Part shown: positions 1 through 8,911 of the stretch, piece by piece
Numbering within the stretch: the first letter of the stretch is position 1
Layout of the letters: each line of letters begins with the position of its first letter
Origin: Sulfuricurvum sp.
GTDB lineage: Bacteria > Campylobacterota > Campylobacteria > Campylobacterales > Sulfurimonadaceae
Length of the DNA: 64,000 nt
Assembly: GCA_028714915.1 (NCBI GenBank)
Contig: JAQTLL010000004.1
Coordinates: 248,001 to 312,000, forward strand
Reading direction: 5' to 3'
Notes under the pieces: generated by a model
The model's input: only the letters and a program-made list of their open reading frames with translations
The model's database searches: none
Told to the model about the DNA's origin: nothing
Position numbers and translations under genes: made by a program

Positions 1-82
1 TACCGAGCAAAATCCACAAGGCGGATTCTTGAGTAAAGAGATGCCTGTTGATGCATCAAATGTCCGTAAAGTTGAGGCGTAA
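1..82 (+). CDS. rplX: 50S ribosomal protein L24, C-terminal end (partial)
   Basis: The open frame entering from the left edge encodes the last 26 residues of a protein ([15 protein letters not shown] and on to VRKVEA) and stops at 80-82. The composition and the position directly before rplE match the C-terminus of L24, which binds 23S rRNA early in large-subunit assembly. The stop is 2 bases before the rplE start, as expected in a spc-type ribosomal operon. The start lies outside the window. The call rests mostly on gene order, because few residues are visible. Confidence 0.85.
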   Translation, partial: TEQNPQGGFLSKEMPVDASNVRKVEA

Positions 83-84
83 TC

Positions 85-630
85 ATGGCACGACTAAAAG
101 ATAAATATTTGGCTCTTAAGCCTGAGCTTCAATCAGCTCTTGGTATTGCCAACACTATGCAGACTCCTAAACTTGAAAAAGTGGTGATCTCTGTTGGTTG
201 TGGTTTTGCTATGAAAGACAACAAATTGATCCAAAGCATCCAAGATACGATCAGCAACATCGCTGGACAACGCGCTTCAGTTGTTGTAGCTCGTAAATCA
301 GTTGCTGGATTTAAAGTACGTGAAGGGATGCCGGTTGGTGTAAAAGTTACACTACGCGGCGCTCAAATGTACGATTTCATGGATAAATTGATCTCTGTAT
401 CTCTTCCACGTCAAAAAGACTTCCGTGGTATTCCACGCAATGGTTTTGACGGTCGCGGAAACTACAATTTCGGTTTGACCGAGCAGTTGATTTTCCCTGA
501 GGTTGATTACGATTCAATTATGCAAATCCACGGGATGAACATCACCGTAGTAACAAGCGCAACCGCTGACAAGGATGCTTTCAAGCTTCTTGAGATGATT
601 GGTATGCCGTTTGCAAAAGGAAGAGAATAA
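85..630 (+). CDS. rplE: 50S ribosomal protein L5
   Basis: This 181-residue protein has the length and sequence pattern of bacterial L5, which binds 5S rRNA in the central protuberance and contacts the P-site tRNA. Recognisable family stretches are the N-terminal [13 protein letters not shown], the [16 protein letters not shown] segment near residue 70 and the C-terminal [10 protein letters not shown] region. It lies between rplX and rpsN. Its stop codon overlaps the rpsN start (TAATG at 628-632), so the two are probably translationally coupled. Confidence 0.98.
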   Translation: MARLKDKYLALKPELQSALGIANTMQTPKLEKVVISVGCGFAMKDNKLIQSIQDTISNIAGQRASVVVARKSVAGFKVREGMPVGVKVTLRGAQMYDFMDKLISVSLPRQKDFRGIPRNGFDGRGNYNFGLTEQLIFPEVDYDSIMQIHGMNITVVTSATADKDAFKLLEMIGMPFAKGRE

Positions 631-815
631 TGGCTAAAAAGTCAATGATCGCAAAAGCGGCTCGCACACCAAAATTTGCAGTTCGTGCGTACACTCGTTG
701 TCAGATCTGTGGTCGTCCACACTCTGTTATCAGCGATTTCGGAATTTGTCGCATATGCTTTCGTAAGATGGCAAATGAAGGGTTACTCCCAGGCGTTAGA
801 AAGTCAAGCTGGTAA
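630..815 (+). CDS. rpsN: 30S ribosomal protein S14, zinc-binding type (type Z)
   Basis: The protein has 61 residues, the short zinc-ribbon form of S14, which sits in the 30S head. The zinc ligands are visible as Cys24-x2-Cys27 and Cys40-x2-Cys43, followed by the typical C-terminus [10 protein letters not shown]. The four-cysteine form marks the zinc-dependent paralogue rather than the longer C-minus form. The start overlaps the rplE stop. A 41-base spacer with AAGGA separates it from rpsH. Confidence 0.98.
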   Translation: MAKKSMIAKAARTPKFAVRAYTRCQICGRPHSVISDFGICRICFRKMANEGLLPGVRKSSW

Positions 816-856
816 GTCCAGCTCGATACTACTTACGATTTAGATAAGGAAAATAA

Positions 857-1252
857 ATGATTAATGATTTGATCGCGGATTCGTTGACTCGTATTCGTAA
901 TGCTGCAATGCGTCGTTTGGATTCAACTACACTTATGCACTCTAAGACTGTAGAAGCGGTAGTTGCTATTTTGGCAGACAAAGGATATGTTGAGAGTTTT
1001 AACGTTGTTGAAAACGGCGTTAAGAAAACTATCAATGTAGTATTAAAGTATGACGCTAACGGTCGTACAGTAATTAATGAAGTAAAGCGTATTTCTAAAT
1101 CAGGACGACGTGTTTACAAAGGTGCGACTGAGCTTAAGCGTTTCAAAAACGGTTACGGTACAATCATCGTCAGCAGTTCAAAAGGGGTTCTTCCTAACGA
1201 TAAAGCATTTGAGCTTGGCGTTGGCGGCGAAGTCCTTTGTACAATTTGGTAA
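857..1252 (+). CDS. rpsH: 30S ribosomal protein S8
   Basis: This 131-residue protein matches S8, a primary 16S rRNA-binding protein. The N-terminal [13 protein letters not shown] is a family signature, and the C-terminal part carries the conserved [16 protein letters not shown] segment. The start ATG follows GATAAGGAAAATAA, a clear ribosome-binding site. The gene lies in the standard order rpsN-rpsH-rplF. In other bacteria S8 represses its own operon at the translational level; no such site was identified here. Confidence 0.98.
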   Translation: MINDLIADSLTRIRNAAMRRLDSTTLMHSKTVEAVVAILADKGYVESFNVVENGVKKTINVVLKYDANGRTVINEVKRISKSGRRVYKGATELKRFKNGYGTIIVSSSKGVLPNDKAFELGVGGEVLCTIW

Positions 1253-1261
1253 GGGGATAAG

Positions 1262-1798
1262 ATGTCACGTATTGGAAAACTTCCTGTTTCTATCCCAGCT
1301 GATGTAAATGTAACTCTTGATGGAGCGGTCATTACTTTTGTAAAAGGTGATACAACTCACACTCTTGATACTCGAGGGAACTGTGGTGTTACGTTTGCAG
1401 ATAATGCTTTGACGTTTGCTACAAATTCTGATCAACGTGCGGATCGTGCCTTTTGGGGTACTTACCGTGCACTTGCACAAAATATTGTTGTGGGCTTAAC
1501 TACTGGTTTTGAGAAAAAACTCGAAATCAATGGTGTTGGTTACCGTGCTGCTGTTGAAGGCGCTGTTTTGAAACTTCAATTGGGCTTCAGTCATGATATT
1601 CTTTTTGATATTCCTGCTGGTGTTGCAATTTCGGTTGAAAAAAATGTTATTACTATTAAAGGTACTGACAAGCAACAAATTGGACAAATTGCAGCTGTAA
1701 TCCGTTCATTCCGTCCACCTGAGCCGTATAAAGGCAAAGGTGTTAAATACTCTGATGAGACTATCCTGCGTAAAGCCGGTAAGACATCTAAGAAATAA
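1262..1798 (+). CDS. rplF: 50S ribosomal protein L6
   Basis: The protein has 178 residues and begins [15 protein letters not shown], the classic L6 N-terminus. It has the two-repeat fold of L6 and the C-terminal signature [16 protein letters not shown] near residues 145-160. L6 lies near the GTPase-associated centre of the 50S subunit. A GGGG-containing ribosome-binding site lies in the 9-base gap after rpsH. Confidence 0.98.
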   Translation: MSRIGKLPVSIPADVNVTLDGAVITFVKGDTTHTLDTRGNCGVTFADNALTFATNSDQRADRAFWGTYRALAQNIVVGLTTGFEKKLEINGVGYRAAVEGAVLKLQLGFSHDILFDIPAGVAISVEKNVITIKGTDKQQIGQIAAVIRSFRPPEPYKGKGVKYSDETILRKAGKTSKK

Positions 1799-1809
1799 GG
1801 GGCGATGAT

Positions 1810-2166
1810 ATGACAGGTAAAACACTTAAAAATAAATCGGCAAAGCGTCTTCAGCGTAAGCGCCGTATTCGCTCTAAAATCTCAGGATGCGCGACATTGC
1901 CACGTATCTCAGTATTTCGCTCTAACCGCTTTATCAGCGCACAAGCGATTAACGATGAACAAGGGGTAACTCTTGCAGCCGTACACTCAAAAACTTTGGG
2001 TCTTAAAGCTAACATTGAAAGCGCTGAAAAAGCGGGTGCAGTGTTTGCAAAAACCTTAAAAGATGCTGGGATTAATGAAGTTACGTTTGATCGTAACGGA
2101 TTTTTGTATCACGGTGTCGTAAAAGCGTTTGCCGAAGCACTTCGTGCAAATGAAATCAAGTTTTAA
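1810..2166 (+). CDS. rplR: 50S ribosomal protein L18
   Basis: This 118-residue basic protein matches L18, which binds 5S rRNA together with L5 in the central protuberance. The N-terminus is rich in Lys and Arg (RLQRKRRIRSKISG), followed by LPRISVFRSNRFISAQ and the C-terminal FDRNGFLYHGVVKAFAEALR, all typical of L18. It is positioned between rplF and rpsE as in other bacteria, with an 11-base gap on the left. Confidence 0.98.
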   Translation: MTGKTLKNKSAKRLQRKRRIRSKISGCATLPRISVFRSNRFISAQAINDEQGVTLAAVHSKTLGLKANIESAEKAGAVFAKTLKDAGINEVTFDRNGFLYHGVVKAFAEALRANEIKF

Positions 2167-2176
2167 GGGCTGATGA

Positions 2177-2620
2177 ATGAATCCTATTAATAGAGAAGAA
2201 TTTTCAGAAGCGATCGTAAATATCGGTCGTGTAACCAAAGTTGTAAAAGGTGGACGTCGTTTTCGTTTTACTGCACTTGTGGTTGTAGGTAACAAAAAAG
2301 GGACTGTCGGTTACGGCGTCGGTAAAGCCAAAGAGGTTCCCGATGCTATCCGTAAAGCGGTAGATGAAGCGTTCAAAAATCTCACAGTTGTGAAGATCAA
2401 AGGGACGACTATCGCACACGACATCGAAGTAAAATACAACGCAAGTCGTATGTTGCTTAAACCGGCATCTGAAGGTACAGGAGTTATCGCCGGCGGCGCT
2501 GCTCGTCCTGTTCTTGAGCTTGCCGGAATCCAAGACATCTTAACGAAGTCTTTGGGTTCAAACAATCCAAACACCGTGGTTCGTGCAACAGTTGATGCAC
2601 TTTCACGTATCAAAGGATAA
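2177..2620 (+). CDS. rpsE: 30S ribosomal protein S5
   Basis: The protein has 147 residues and carries the S5 N-terminal double-stranded-RNA-binding domain ([18 protein letters not shown] near residues 26-43) and the C-terminal domain with [19 protein letters not shown]5 takes part in decoding accuracy. In most bacteria rpmD (L30) follows rpsE. Here rplO starts only 4 bases after the stop, so L30 is absent, as is usual in Campylobacterota. Confidence 0.98.
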   Translation: MNPINREEFSEAIVNIGRVTKVVKGGRRFRFTALVVVGNKKGTVGYGVGKAKEVPDAIRKAVDEAFKNLTVVKIKGTTIAHDIEVKYNASRMLLKPASEGTGVIAGGAARPVLELAGIQDILTKSLGSNNPNTVVRATVDALSRIKG

Positions 2621-2623
2621 GGT

Positions 2624-3022
2624 ATGGCACTCGAAAATTTAACACCTGCTGAGGGGTCAACCCACAACAGAAAACGTCTTGGACGTGGTGCTGGTAGTGG
2701 TACCGGTAAAACTTCTGGTAAAGGGCACAAAGGTCAAAAAGCTCGTGGAGGTTACAATGAAAAGCGTAACTTCGAGGGCGGACAACAACCTCTTGCTCGC
2801 CGTTTGCCAAAAATTGGATTTACGTCTCGTGTCGTAAAACCAACGATCATTAATGTTGAAAAAACAAACGTAATCGCTGAGCTTTCAGAAATTACAATGG
2901 AAACAATCCGTAGCGTACACCGTTTGAAAAAATCGGTCACTCAAGTTAAACTTGTTGGTGCAAGCGCTAAAGATTTAGCATCTAAAATCAAAGACGAAAA
3001 CGTTACAACTACTGGTAACTAA
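2624..3022 (+). CDS. rplO: 50S ribosomal protein L15
   Basis: This 132-residue protein has the Gly-, Lys- and Arg-rich L15 N-terminus ([26 protein letters not shown]) that threads into 23S rRNA, followed by the globular C-terminal part. The ATG follows AAGGATAAGGT at the end of rpsE. The last base of its TAA stop is the first base of the secY ATG (TAATG), suggesting coupled translation of the last ribosomal protein and the translocon subunit. Confidence 0.97.
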   Translation: MALENLTPAEGSTHNRKRLGRGAGSGTGKTSGKGHKGQKARGGYNEKRNFEGGQQPLARRLPKIGFTSRVVKPTIINVEKTNVIAELSEITMETIRSVHRLKKSVTQVKLVGASAKDLASKIKDENVTTTGN

Positions 3023-4284
3023 TGAACCAGCAACTTGTAAACAAGATCTTAATTACGATCGGTTTTCTTTTTATCTACCGACTATTGGCATACGTGCCAG
3101 TACCGGGTGTTGACACAGCCGTCATCGCTTCTTTTTTTAACTCCCATCAAGCTGACGCGTTAGGTTTATTCAATATGTTTAGCGGTAAAGCCGTAGAACG
3201 ATTCTCCATTATCTCCCTTGGTATCATGCCCTACATTACCGCATCCATTATTATGGAATTATTAGCAGCCACTTTTCCTAACTTAGCGCAAATGAAAAAA
3301 GAGCGTGACGGTATGGTTAAATACATGCAAATTATCCGTTATGCAACTATTGTTATCACGATTGTTCAAGCAATCGGTGTGAGTGTCGGATTGCAAAGTA
3401 TGAGCGGTAAAGATGGCGGAAGTGCAATTTTGGTTGATCATTCGACGTTTGTTCTTCTTGCTGTCGTTTCGATGTTAGCTGGAACGATGTTATTGATGTG
3501 GATTGGAGAACAAATTACCCAAAGCGGTATCGGAAACGGTGTCTCTTTGATTATTTTCGCGGGTATTGTTTCGGCAATTCCTAGCGCTATTTCTCATATG
3601 ATTACGATGGTAAATACGGGTGCAATGAGCCCATTGGTCGTATTGGCAATCATAGCGTTGGTTATATCAACGGTACTGGTTATCATTTACGTAGAGCTTG
3701 GTGAACGACGTATTCCGGTGACGTATGCGAAAAAGACGATGCTTCAAAATCAAAACAAACGGGTTATGAACTATATCCCGGTTAAAGTAAACCTTTCGGG
3801 TGTTATTCCCGTTATTTTTGCTTCAGCAATTTTGATGTTTCCGATGACGGTTCTTTCAAGCAGTGCAAATCCGACTATCCAATCGATTGCGGATGTTCTT
3901 AATCCGAATCACTATTTCTTTAACGTGTTACAATTTACGTTTGTTGTATTCTTTGCATTTTTCTATGCATCTATCGTATTTAATGCCAAAGATATTGCCG
4001 ACAATTTAAAACGCCAAGGTGGTTTTATTCCGGGTGTTCGTCCGGGTGAATCGACCAAAGCTTTTTTAAATGAGACAGCAGGGCGTTTGACCATTACGGG
4101 TGCGATTTACCTCGGACTTATTGCAACGCTTCCATGGGTTATTGTTAAAGCGATGGGGGTTCCTTTCTTCTTCGGAGGGACAGCGGTTCTTATTGTGGTT
4201 CAAGTAGCTCTTGATACCATGCGCCGTGTTGAAGCACAAGTGTATACGTCTAAGTACCAAACCCTTAGTGCGGTTGGTCTGTAA
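3022..4284 (+). CDS. secY: Protein translocase subunit SecY
   Basis: The protein has 420 residues and about ten hydrophobic segments, as expected for the channel-forming subunit of the Sec translocon in the inner membrane. Family landmarks are YVPVPGVD in the first periplasmic part, the plug region FNMFSGKAVERFSIISLGIMPY near residues 50-70, and the cytoplasmic C5 loop RQGGFIPGVRPGEST. It is translationally coupled to rplO and followed 2 bases later by map. The adk gene that often separates secY and map is missing. Confidence 0.98.
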   Translation: MNQQLVNKILITIGFLFIYRLLAYVPVPGVDTAVIASFFNSHQADALGLFNMFSGKAVERFSIISLGIMPYITASIIMELLAATFPNLAQMKKERDGMVKYMQIIRYATIVITIVQAIGVSVGLQSMSGKDGGSAILVDHSTFVLLAVVSMLAGTMLLMWIGEQITQSGIGNGVSLIIFAGIVSAIPSAISHMITMVNTGAMSPLVVLAIIALVISTVLVIIYVELGERRIPVTYAKKTMLQNQNKRVMNYIPVKVNLSGVIPVIFASAILMFPMTVLSSSANPTIQSIADVLNPNHYFFNVLQFTFVVFFAFFYASIVFNAKDIADNLKRQGGFIPGVRPGESTKAFLNETAGRLTITGAIYLGLIATLPWVIVKAMGVPFFFGGTAVLIVVQVALDTMRRVEAQVYTSKYQTLSAVGL

Positions 4285-4286
4285 CA

Positions 4287-5045
4287 ATGGCGATTGCGCT
4301 ACGCAAGAATGATGAAATAGCCAAACTCCGTGCTGCGAATCAAATTGTAGCAGGGACGTTAGAGCTGCTAAAAGATCATGCAAAAGTGGGTGTTTCGTTA
4401 AAAGAGTTGGATGCAATGGGTGAAGAGTATATTCGCTCACTCAACGCAAAACCGTCATTTAAAGGGCTGTATGGCTTTCCCAGCGCGGTGTGTACTTCTC
4501 TTAATAACGTTATTATTCACGGAATTCCTACCGACTACCGACTTCAAGAAGGCGATATTATCGGCTTCGATGTGGGGACTCAAAAAAACGGTTATTTTGG
4601 TGACGCCGCCATAACGGTGGGTGTCGGTCAAATTACCAAAGAAGATGAGGCATTGATCGCATGCGCGAAAGATACCCTCTACCATGCCATTGAGATTATT
4701 GAAGACGGAATGCGATTCAAAGAGCTTTCTCATGAGATGGAGAAATTCATCCTGAGCCGTGGTTATGTCCCATTACGTAATTTCTGTGGACACGGTATCG
4801 GAAAAAAGCCTCATGAAGAGCCTGAAATCCCCAACTATTTCGATGGAGTTAATCCTAAAGCAGGGCCAAAGATCAAAAACGGAATGGTTTTTTGTTTGGA
4901 ACCGATGATTTGTCAAAAAGAGGGAACTCCTAAGATTTTGGCAAATGGTTGGGATGTGGTGAGTGTGGATGAGCTGAGAGGCTCTCATTACGAGCATACG
5001 GTTGCGATTATCAACGGTAGAGCTGAAATTTTATCAATCACGTAA
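4287..5045 (+). CDS. map: Methionine aminopeptidase, type I
   Basis: This 252-residue protein is a type I methionine aminopeptidase, which removes the initiator Met from nascent chains. The five metal ligands of the pita-bread fold are visible at Asp95, Asp106, His169, Glu205 and Glu236, and the substrate-binding His at His78 (IIHGI). The length matches the short bacterial form without N-terminal extension. It sits directly after secY, with infA 9 bases downstream, and so belongs to the ribosomal operon. Confidence 0.98.
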   Translation: MAIALRKNDEIAKLRAANQIVAGTLELLKDHAKVGVSLKELDAMGEEYIRSLNAKPSFKGLYGFPSAVCTSLNNVIIHGIPTDYRLQEGDIIGFDVGTQKNGYFGDAAITVGVGQITKEDEALIACAKDTLYHAIEIIEDGMRFKELSHEMEKFILSRGYVPLRNFCGHGIGKKPHEEPEIPNYFDGVNPKAGPKIKNGMVFCLEPMICQKEGTPKILANGWDVVSVDELRGSHYEHTVAIINGRAEILSIT

Positions 5046-5054
5046 AGGAATTTT

Positions 5055-5273
5055 ATGGCAAAAGATGATGTCATTGAAGTAGACGGAAAGATTGTTGAAG
5101 CACTACCGAACGCAACGTTTCGTGTGGAGCTTCCAAATGGGCATGTGATCTTATGTCATATCGCTGGAAAAATGCGTATGCACTATATTAAAATCTTACC
5201 GGGTGATACGGTTAAACTCGAACTCACCCCGTACAGTCTTGACAAAGGGCGTATTACGTACCGGTATAAATAA
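5055..5273 (+). CDS. infA: Translation initiation factor IF-1
   Basis: The 72-residue protein is the single S1/OB-fold factor IF-1, which binds the ribosomal A site during initiation. The family pattern is complete: [35 protein letters not shown] and the C-terminal [14 protein letters not shown] precedes the ATG. In related genomes rpmJ-rpsM-rpsK-rpsD-rpoA usually follow. Here the next gene is an unrelated Sel1-type protein, so the ribosomal cluster appears to end at infA. Confidence 0.98.
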   Translation: MAKDDVIEVDGKIVEALPNATFRVELPNGHVILCHIAGKMRMHYIKILPGDTVKLELTPYSLDKGRITYRYK

Positions 5274-5280
5274 CTATTTT

Positions 5281-5302
5281 CTCCCCTTCAATGGAGGGGT
5301 AG
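5281..5302 (+). terminator. Weak hairpin after infA
   Basis: CCCCT and AGGGG pair across a seven-base loop just after the infA stop. No T-run follows directly; a stretch of six T begins about 12 bases further on. It could end the ribosomal operon transcript or stabilise its 3' end, but it is not a convincing intrinsic terminator. Confidence 0.3.
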
Positions 5303-5335
5303 AGAGTAATAATTTTTTGATAAGGGGTTGGTTTT

Positions 5336-5956
5336 ATGAAAAAATTATTATTGCATCTTTTACTTCTTCTTTTTGCATCTTCTGTATCAGCTTCACAACA
5401 GCAATCTTTTTGGGACACGTATACGAATGCTCTTCGCGGGGATAAAATTGCTCAATTTCAAGTCGGTGTTATGTTTGAACGGGGAATCGGTGTTGATGTC
5501 AATCAAACACAATCGGCCAAATGGTATGAGAAAGCAGCCATTCAGGGACATATGGATGCTCAGTACAATATTGGATTGATGTACGCAAGCGGTAGAGGCA
5601 TAGAGCAAAATGACCAGTTTGCGATGATGTGGCTGGCATCCGCCGCCAAACAAGGGGACAAAGAAGCACGAAAATTATTGCTTGCTATGATTGATGGAAA
5701 GCTTGATAAAAAATCGGATACCGATATACATGGAGAATCGGAGAGCATAAAGGCAATTGTCTTTACAACCAAAGAAGGTGCACAGATATGTGACAGTAAC
5801 GGTAGATGTGAACCCTATAAAGCGAATACAACGTTTACTTCTAAAATAAAACGGGGGAATTACTATAAAATCAGTGGTATGGGAACACCAAGCGGATGGA
5901 AAGCGTATGAGAAAGAGGGGTGGATTGAAGAGAATAGTATTCAGATTCGACGATAA
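5336..5956 (+). CDS. Secreted Sel1-repeat protein with C-terminal SH3-like domain
   Basis: This 206-residue protein has a signal peptide (residues 1-20, Lys-Lys then a Leu-rich core, ending VSAS). Two Sel1-type helical repeats follow at about residues 37-72 (FQVGVMFERGIGV, AKWYEKAA) and 73-108 (AQYNIGLMYASGRGI, AMMWLASAA). The C-terminal part, about 138-206, looks like a bacterial SH3 domain and holds two cysteines (152 and 158) that could form a disulfide in the periplasm. Sel1 proteins act as scaffolds for protein interactions; the partner is unknown. The start follows AAGGGG. It is an independent insertion after the ribosomal operon. Confidence 0.8.
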   Translation: MKKLLLHLLLLLFASSVSASQQQSFWDTYTNALRGDKIAQFQVGVMFERGIGVDVNQTQSAKWYEKAAIQGHMDAQYNIGLMYASGRGIEQNDQFAMMWLASAAKQGDKEARKLLLAMIDGKLDKKSDTDIHGESESIKAIVFTTKEGAQICDSNGRCEPYKANTTFTSKIKRGNYYKISGMGTPSGWKAYEKEGWIEENSIQIRR

Positions 5957-5987
5957 CCAATTTCTAGGGATTTATACTAAATCACAC

Positions 5988-5993
5988 TATAAT
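5988..5993 (+). promoter_or_regulatory. Probable -10 box for upp
   Basis: A perfect TATAAT lies 25 bases before the upp ATG in AT-rich DNA. No clear -35 hexamer is seen, which is normal for housekeeping promoters of Campylobacterota. Confidence 0.5.
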
Positions 5994-6018
5994 AGTATAT
6001 TTAACCAAAAGAGAAAAT

Positions 6019-6639
6019 ATGCACAAAGAGTTAGCTCATCCTCTAATCCATTCGCTTGTTAATACACTGCGTGACAATACTCTTGACCCTTTCGTCTTCC
6101 GTCACACCATTAAAGAAATAACAAAAATATTGCTGTATGAAGCCCTGAATAATCAGAAACTGTGCTCCAGAGAAATCATGACATGGAATGGAGTCAAAAC
6201 GTATTCTTATGTACCTGAAGAAGATATTGTCGTCGTTTCGGTATTAAGAGCAGGATTATCGATGCATGAAGCTGTTATCGATACACTAAAGGGGGCACAA
6301 TCAGGCTTTTTGGGGATTAAACGGGATGAAGTGACGCATAAGAGTGTTTTGTATTATGACCGTGTTGGAGATTGCAGCGGTAAGAAAGTTATATTAGTCG
6401 ATCCTATGGTGGCAACCGGTGGATCATTATGCGATGCGATTAAAGTGCTAAAGCAAAAAAATGCCGGTGAAATACAGACCCTTAATATTCTCGCATCACC
6501 GGAAGGAGTTCAAAGGGTGCTAGAGGAATATCCGCAAATAGATATGATCATTGCAAAGATAGATGAAAAATTAAACAACGATAAATTTATTCTTCCGGGA
6601 TTAGGAGATGCAGGGGATAGAGCCTATAATACTTTGTAA
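6019..6639 (+). CDS. upp: Uracil phosphoribosyltransferase
   Basis: The 206-residue protein converts uracil and PRPP into UMP in pyrimidine salvage. The PRPP-binding loop is visible as VDPMVATGGSL at residues 127-137, and the uracil-binding C-terminal signature as LPGLGDAGDRAYNT at 192-205. The segment VSVLRAGLSM (73-82) is also typical. Length matches the family (about 208). A TATAAT box lies just upstream, so it is probably transcribed alone; the convergent ppnP gene follows. Confidence 0.96.
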   Translation: MHKELAHPLIHSLVNTLRDNTLDPFVFRHTIKEITKILLYEALNNQKLCSREIMTWNGVKTYSYVPEEDIVVVSVLRAGLSMHEAVIDTLKGAQSGFLGIKRDEVTHKSVLYYDRVGDCSGKKVILVDPMVATGGSLCDAIKVLKQKNAGEIQTLNILASPEGVQRVLEEYPQIDMIIAKIDEKLNNDKFILPGLGDAGDRAYNTL

Positions 6640-6715
6640 TAGATGATGAAAAGTAAGGTGATGCTCAGTATCGAGTTAAACTGAAGAGAATAGCGTCGAG
6701 ATCCGACGCTGATAT

Positions 6716-7030
6716 TTATTTTACAAAACTACAGCAGTAATCACTGATAGTTTTGACTTTGAGATGAAACGCACTGTTAGCGGGAACGTCGAAACTTTGA
6801 GGTCCTGTAATAGTAATCCACTCTTGCGAGTCTGGAAGCTGTACCTCCATCTCTCCGCTCATAATTTCCATAATCTCTTTGTCGCCTGTGTTAAACGTAT
6901 ATTCGCCCGGCAACATAATTCCCAATGTTTTCATACTTCCATCGGCAAAATGAAGGGTACGACTGGTGACTTTTCCATCGAAATAGATATTGGCTTTTTT
7001 GTCTGCGGTAACATTTGTAAATTGTGACAT
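6716..7030 (-). CDS. ppnP: Pyrimidine/purine nucleoside phosphorylase (DUF1255, PpnP/YaiE family)
   Basis: This 104-residue cupin-fold protein matches the PpnP family, which phosphorolyses several nucleosides to free base and ribose-1-phosphate. Visible family features are [15 protein letters not shown], the [18 protein letters not shown] segment, and the C-terminal [10 protein letters not shown] with YCCSF. It is convergent with upp, which salvages uracil, so both may serve nucleobase recycling; that link is inference. AAGGATACCC precedes the ATG on the minus strand. Confidence 0.92.
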   Translation of the reverse strand: MSQFTNVTADKKANIYFDGKVTSRTLHFADGSMKTLGIMLPGEYTFNTGDKEIMEIMSGEMEVQLPDSQEWITITGPQSFDVPANSAFHLKVKTISDYCCSFVK

Positions 7031-7055
7031 GGGTATCCTTTTAAAAATAGGGTGA

Positions 7056-7061
7056 ATTATA
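7056..7061 (-). promoter_or_regulatory. Probable -10 box for ppnP
   Basis: Read on the minus strand this is TATAAT, 26 bases before the ppnP ATG. It overlaps the stop codon region of the preceding 71-residue gene, so ppnP probably has its own promoter besides any read-through. Confidence 0.45.
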
Positions 7062-7272
7062 GCGGATTGAGTTCTTTTTTCATATTTTTAGGGAGATGGG
7101 CAAAAGGATAAAAGAGATCAACTTTTTCCTCATCTCCGTCTTTGATATGAACTTCCAGTGTCATGGTTTCACGGTTAAAGTTAATGAGCGTGTATACTTT
7201 ATCATCTTCCATGTAGCTCATCCGCCGTCCTTGTAGATTCATAAAAGCTCTTTTTTTCGGTCTATATCCCAT
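7057..7272 (-). CDS. Small conserved-looking protein of unknown function
   Basis: The 71-residue protein is rich in charged residues ([21 protein letters not shown] near the N-terminus) with a predicted beta-strand core ([20 protein letters not shown]). It has no signal peptide or membrane segment. Its start overlaps the end of the upstream S1-domain gene by 11 bases, so the two are very likely co-translated. I do not recognise the family. The coupling to an RNA-binding protein is the only functional hint. Confidence 0.6.
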   Translation of the reverse strand: MGYRPKKRAFMNLQGRRMSYMEDDKVYTLINFNRETMTLEVHIKDGDEEKVDLFYPFAHLPKNMKKELNPL

Positions 7273-8101
7273 AAATTCCGTTCTCCTTGATGGTTATTTT
7301 TCCTGCATCGTTTAGCTTGGTGAGGGCAGATTTGAAATTTTTTTTACTAAGTCCGAATATTTTTTGAATAAGGTCTGCGTCGCTTTTGTAGTTGTATGGA
7401 AGCATTCCATTGTTTTTCTTGAGCATTTGGAGGATTTTTTCGCTGGCATCGGTCGATTTTTCTTTTCCCGTCTTTTGAAGAGAGAGATCAAGCTTGCCGT
7501 CTTCACGACGTAGTTTTACAAACCCGCTTTTGATTTGACCTGAGCGAAGGGGCTCAAAAATCTCATTGGCATAAAGCATTCCCTCGTAGAGGTGGTTAAC
7601 GATGGCTTTGTACCCCATGGGTGTTTTGGCAATAATCATAAACTCCACGGGGGTGTTAGGGTAAAACTCTCTGGGGGCATCGATGAGCGCTGGAGTGATT
7701 TTTTCAGTCCCTACGAGACGATTCGTCTGCGCATCCAAGATAACCCGCACGATACGCTTTTCCCCCACCTTGAAGGGAACTTTTTGCATCACACGCGGAA
7801 CAAAAAGGTCTTTGGGCAAGCCCCAGTTGACAAACGCCCCGATGGGAGTGGTATCGACTACTTCGACGAAGGCTAGCTGATTGACCATTGCCTTGGGCAT
7901 TACGGTGCTTGCTACGGGACGATCTTCGCTGTCTGTATAGACAAATACATCGATAGTATCGCCGATGTGCATCGCCTCTGTGACGTATTGGTTGGGCAAT
8001 AAAATATCGCTCTCATCCAACGCTCGTAAAAAAAGCCCCGGCGTTGTATCTCTGTCGATGGTGAGGATATTTATTTCCCCGATTTTTAGTGTTTCATTCA
8101 T
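7262..8101 (-). CDS. S1-domain RNA-binding protein, CvfB/YitL family
   Basis: This 279-residue protein has the architecture of CvfB: tandem S1-like OB domains followed by a winged-helix domain. The segment LAFVEVVDTTPIGAFVNWGLPKDLFVP near residues 72-98 is a typical S1 motif, and VNHLYEGMLYANEIFEP belongs to the next OB unit. The C-terminus (DLIQKIFGLSKKNFKSALTKL, about 244-264) looks like the winged helix. In Staphylococcus CvfB influences virulence gene expression by binding RNA; the role here is unknown. A TATAAT (minus strand) lies just upstream, divergent from the SDR gene. Confidence 0.85.
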   Translation of the reverse strand: MNETLKIGEINILTIDRDTTPGLFLRALDESDILLPNQYVTEAMHIGDTIDVFVYTDSEDRPVASTVMPKAMVNQLAFVEVVDTTPIGAFVNWGLPKDLFVPRVMQKVPFKVGEKRIVRVILDAQTNRLVGTEKITPALIDAPREFYPNTPVEFMIIAKTPMGYKAIVNHLYEGMLYANEIFEPLRSGQIKSGFVKLRREDGKLDLSLQKTGKEKSTDASEKILQMLKKNNGMLPYNYKSDADLIQKIFGLSKKNFKSALTKLNDAGKITIKENGIYGI

Positions 8102-8108
8102 GGGTATA

Positions 8109-8114
8109 ATTATA
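8109..8114 (-). promoter_or_regulatory. Probable -10 box for the CvfB-like gene
   Basis: On the minus strand this reads TATAAT, only 8 bases before the annotated ATG. Transcription from it would give a leaderless or nearly leaderless message. The 40-base gap to the divergent SDR gene holds only this and the SDR ribosome-binding site (GGAGG at 8133-8137). Confidence 0.35.
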
Positions 8115-8141
8115 GCTTAGATTCACTATCACGGAGGAAAA

Positions 8142-8894
8142 ATGCGCATAATCATCACGGGAGCTAGCAGTGGACTTGGTGAAGCATTGGCCCTTCATTA
8201 TGCAACAAAAGAGAATCAGCTTGTTTTGCTTGCGCGTAGGGAAGATCGGCTTAATGATGTAGCCGCAAGATGTATAGCGATGGGAGCAAAGGTCGAAACC
8301 ATTATTGCAGATGTAAATAACGTTGATTTGATGCAAAATATTGGAAAGCAGTTGGCAAATACTCACATCGATCGAGTTATTCTTAATGCGGGTGTTTCTA
8401 TGGGGCATTCAGGCGGTGTGACACCGTTTGAGGATTTTCATCGTCTGTTTCAAACCAATTTTTTGAGTCTTCACGCATTATTGGAATCAATAATTCCTAA
8501 GCTTATTGCGCAAAAATCGGGTGAGGTTGTCTTTATCTCTTCACTTGCCTCACTTATTTCCATGCCGACTTCCGTAGCGTACAGTGCATCCAAGCGGGCA
8601 ATGAATGCGTATGCAGAAGGATTACGCTATCAGTTAAAACCTTATGGTATTGACGTCATGACAATATTGCCGGGATTCATTGATTCGGAGATGACACGAA
8701 AAAATAGATTTAAAATGCCTTTTTTGTTGAGTACAGAGCAAGGAGTTAAGAGAATTACCAATGCGATTGCTGCAAAAAAATACTTTTACCCATTTCCGTT
8801 TAGATTTTACTTAATGATTCGATTTGTATTGCTACTTCCGCACTCCTTAAGAGACAAAATAATATACTTCACTAATTTTAAAAAGGGTAGTTAG
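8142..8894 (+). CDS. Short-chain dehydrogenase/reductase
   Basis: The 250-residue protein is a classical SDR: the cofactor motif GASSGLGEALA (TGxxxGxG type) is at residues 7-17, NAG at about 80, and the catalytic Tyr and Lys in the YSASKRAM segment near 146-153, with the catalytic Ser in FISSLAS. The Arg after strand 2 (ARREDR) suggests NADPH preference. The substrate cannot be told. The C-terminus is hydrophobic and aromatic (FYPFPFRFYLMIRFVLLL), which may bind the membrane or a lipid-like substrate. A strong GGAGG precedes the ATG. Confidence 0.9.
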   Translation: MRIIITGASSGLGEALALHYATKENQLVLLARREDRLNDVAARCIAMGAKVETIIADVNNVDLMQNIGKQLANTHIDRVILNAGVSMGHSGGVTPFEDFHRLFQTNFLSLHALLESIIPKLIAQKSGEVVFISSLASLISMPTSVAYSASKRAMNAYAEGLRYQLKPYGIDVMTILPGFIDSEMTRKNRFKMPFLLSTEQGVKRITNAIAAKKYFYPFPFRFYLMIRFVLLLPHSLRDKIIYFTNFKKGS

Positions 8895-8911
8895 CCCCCT
8901 AAGGAAGTTTT

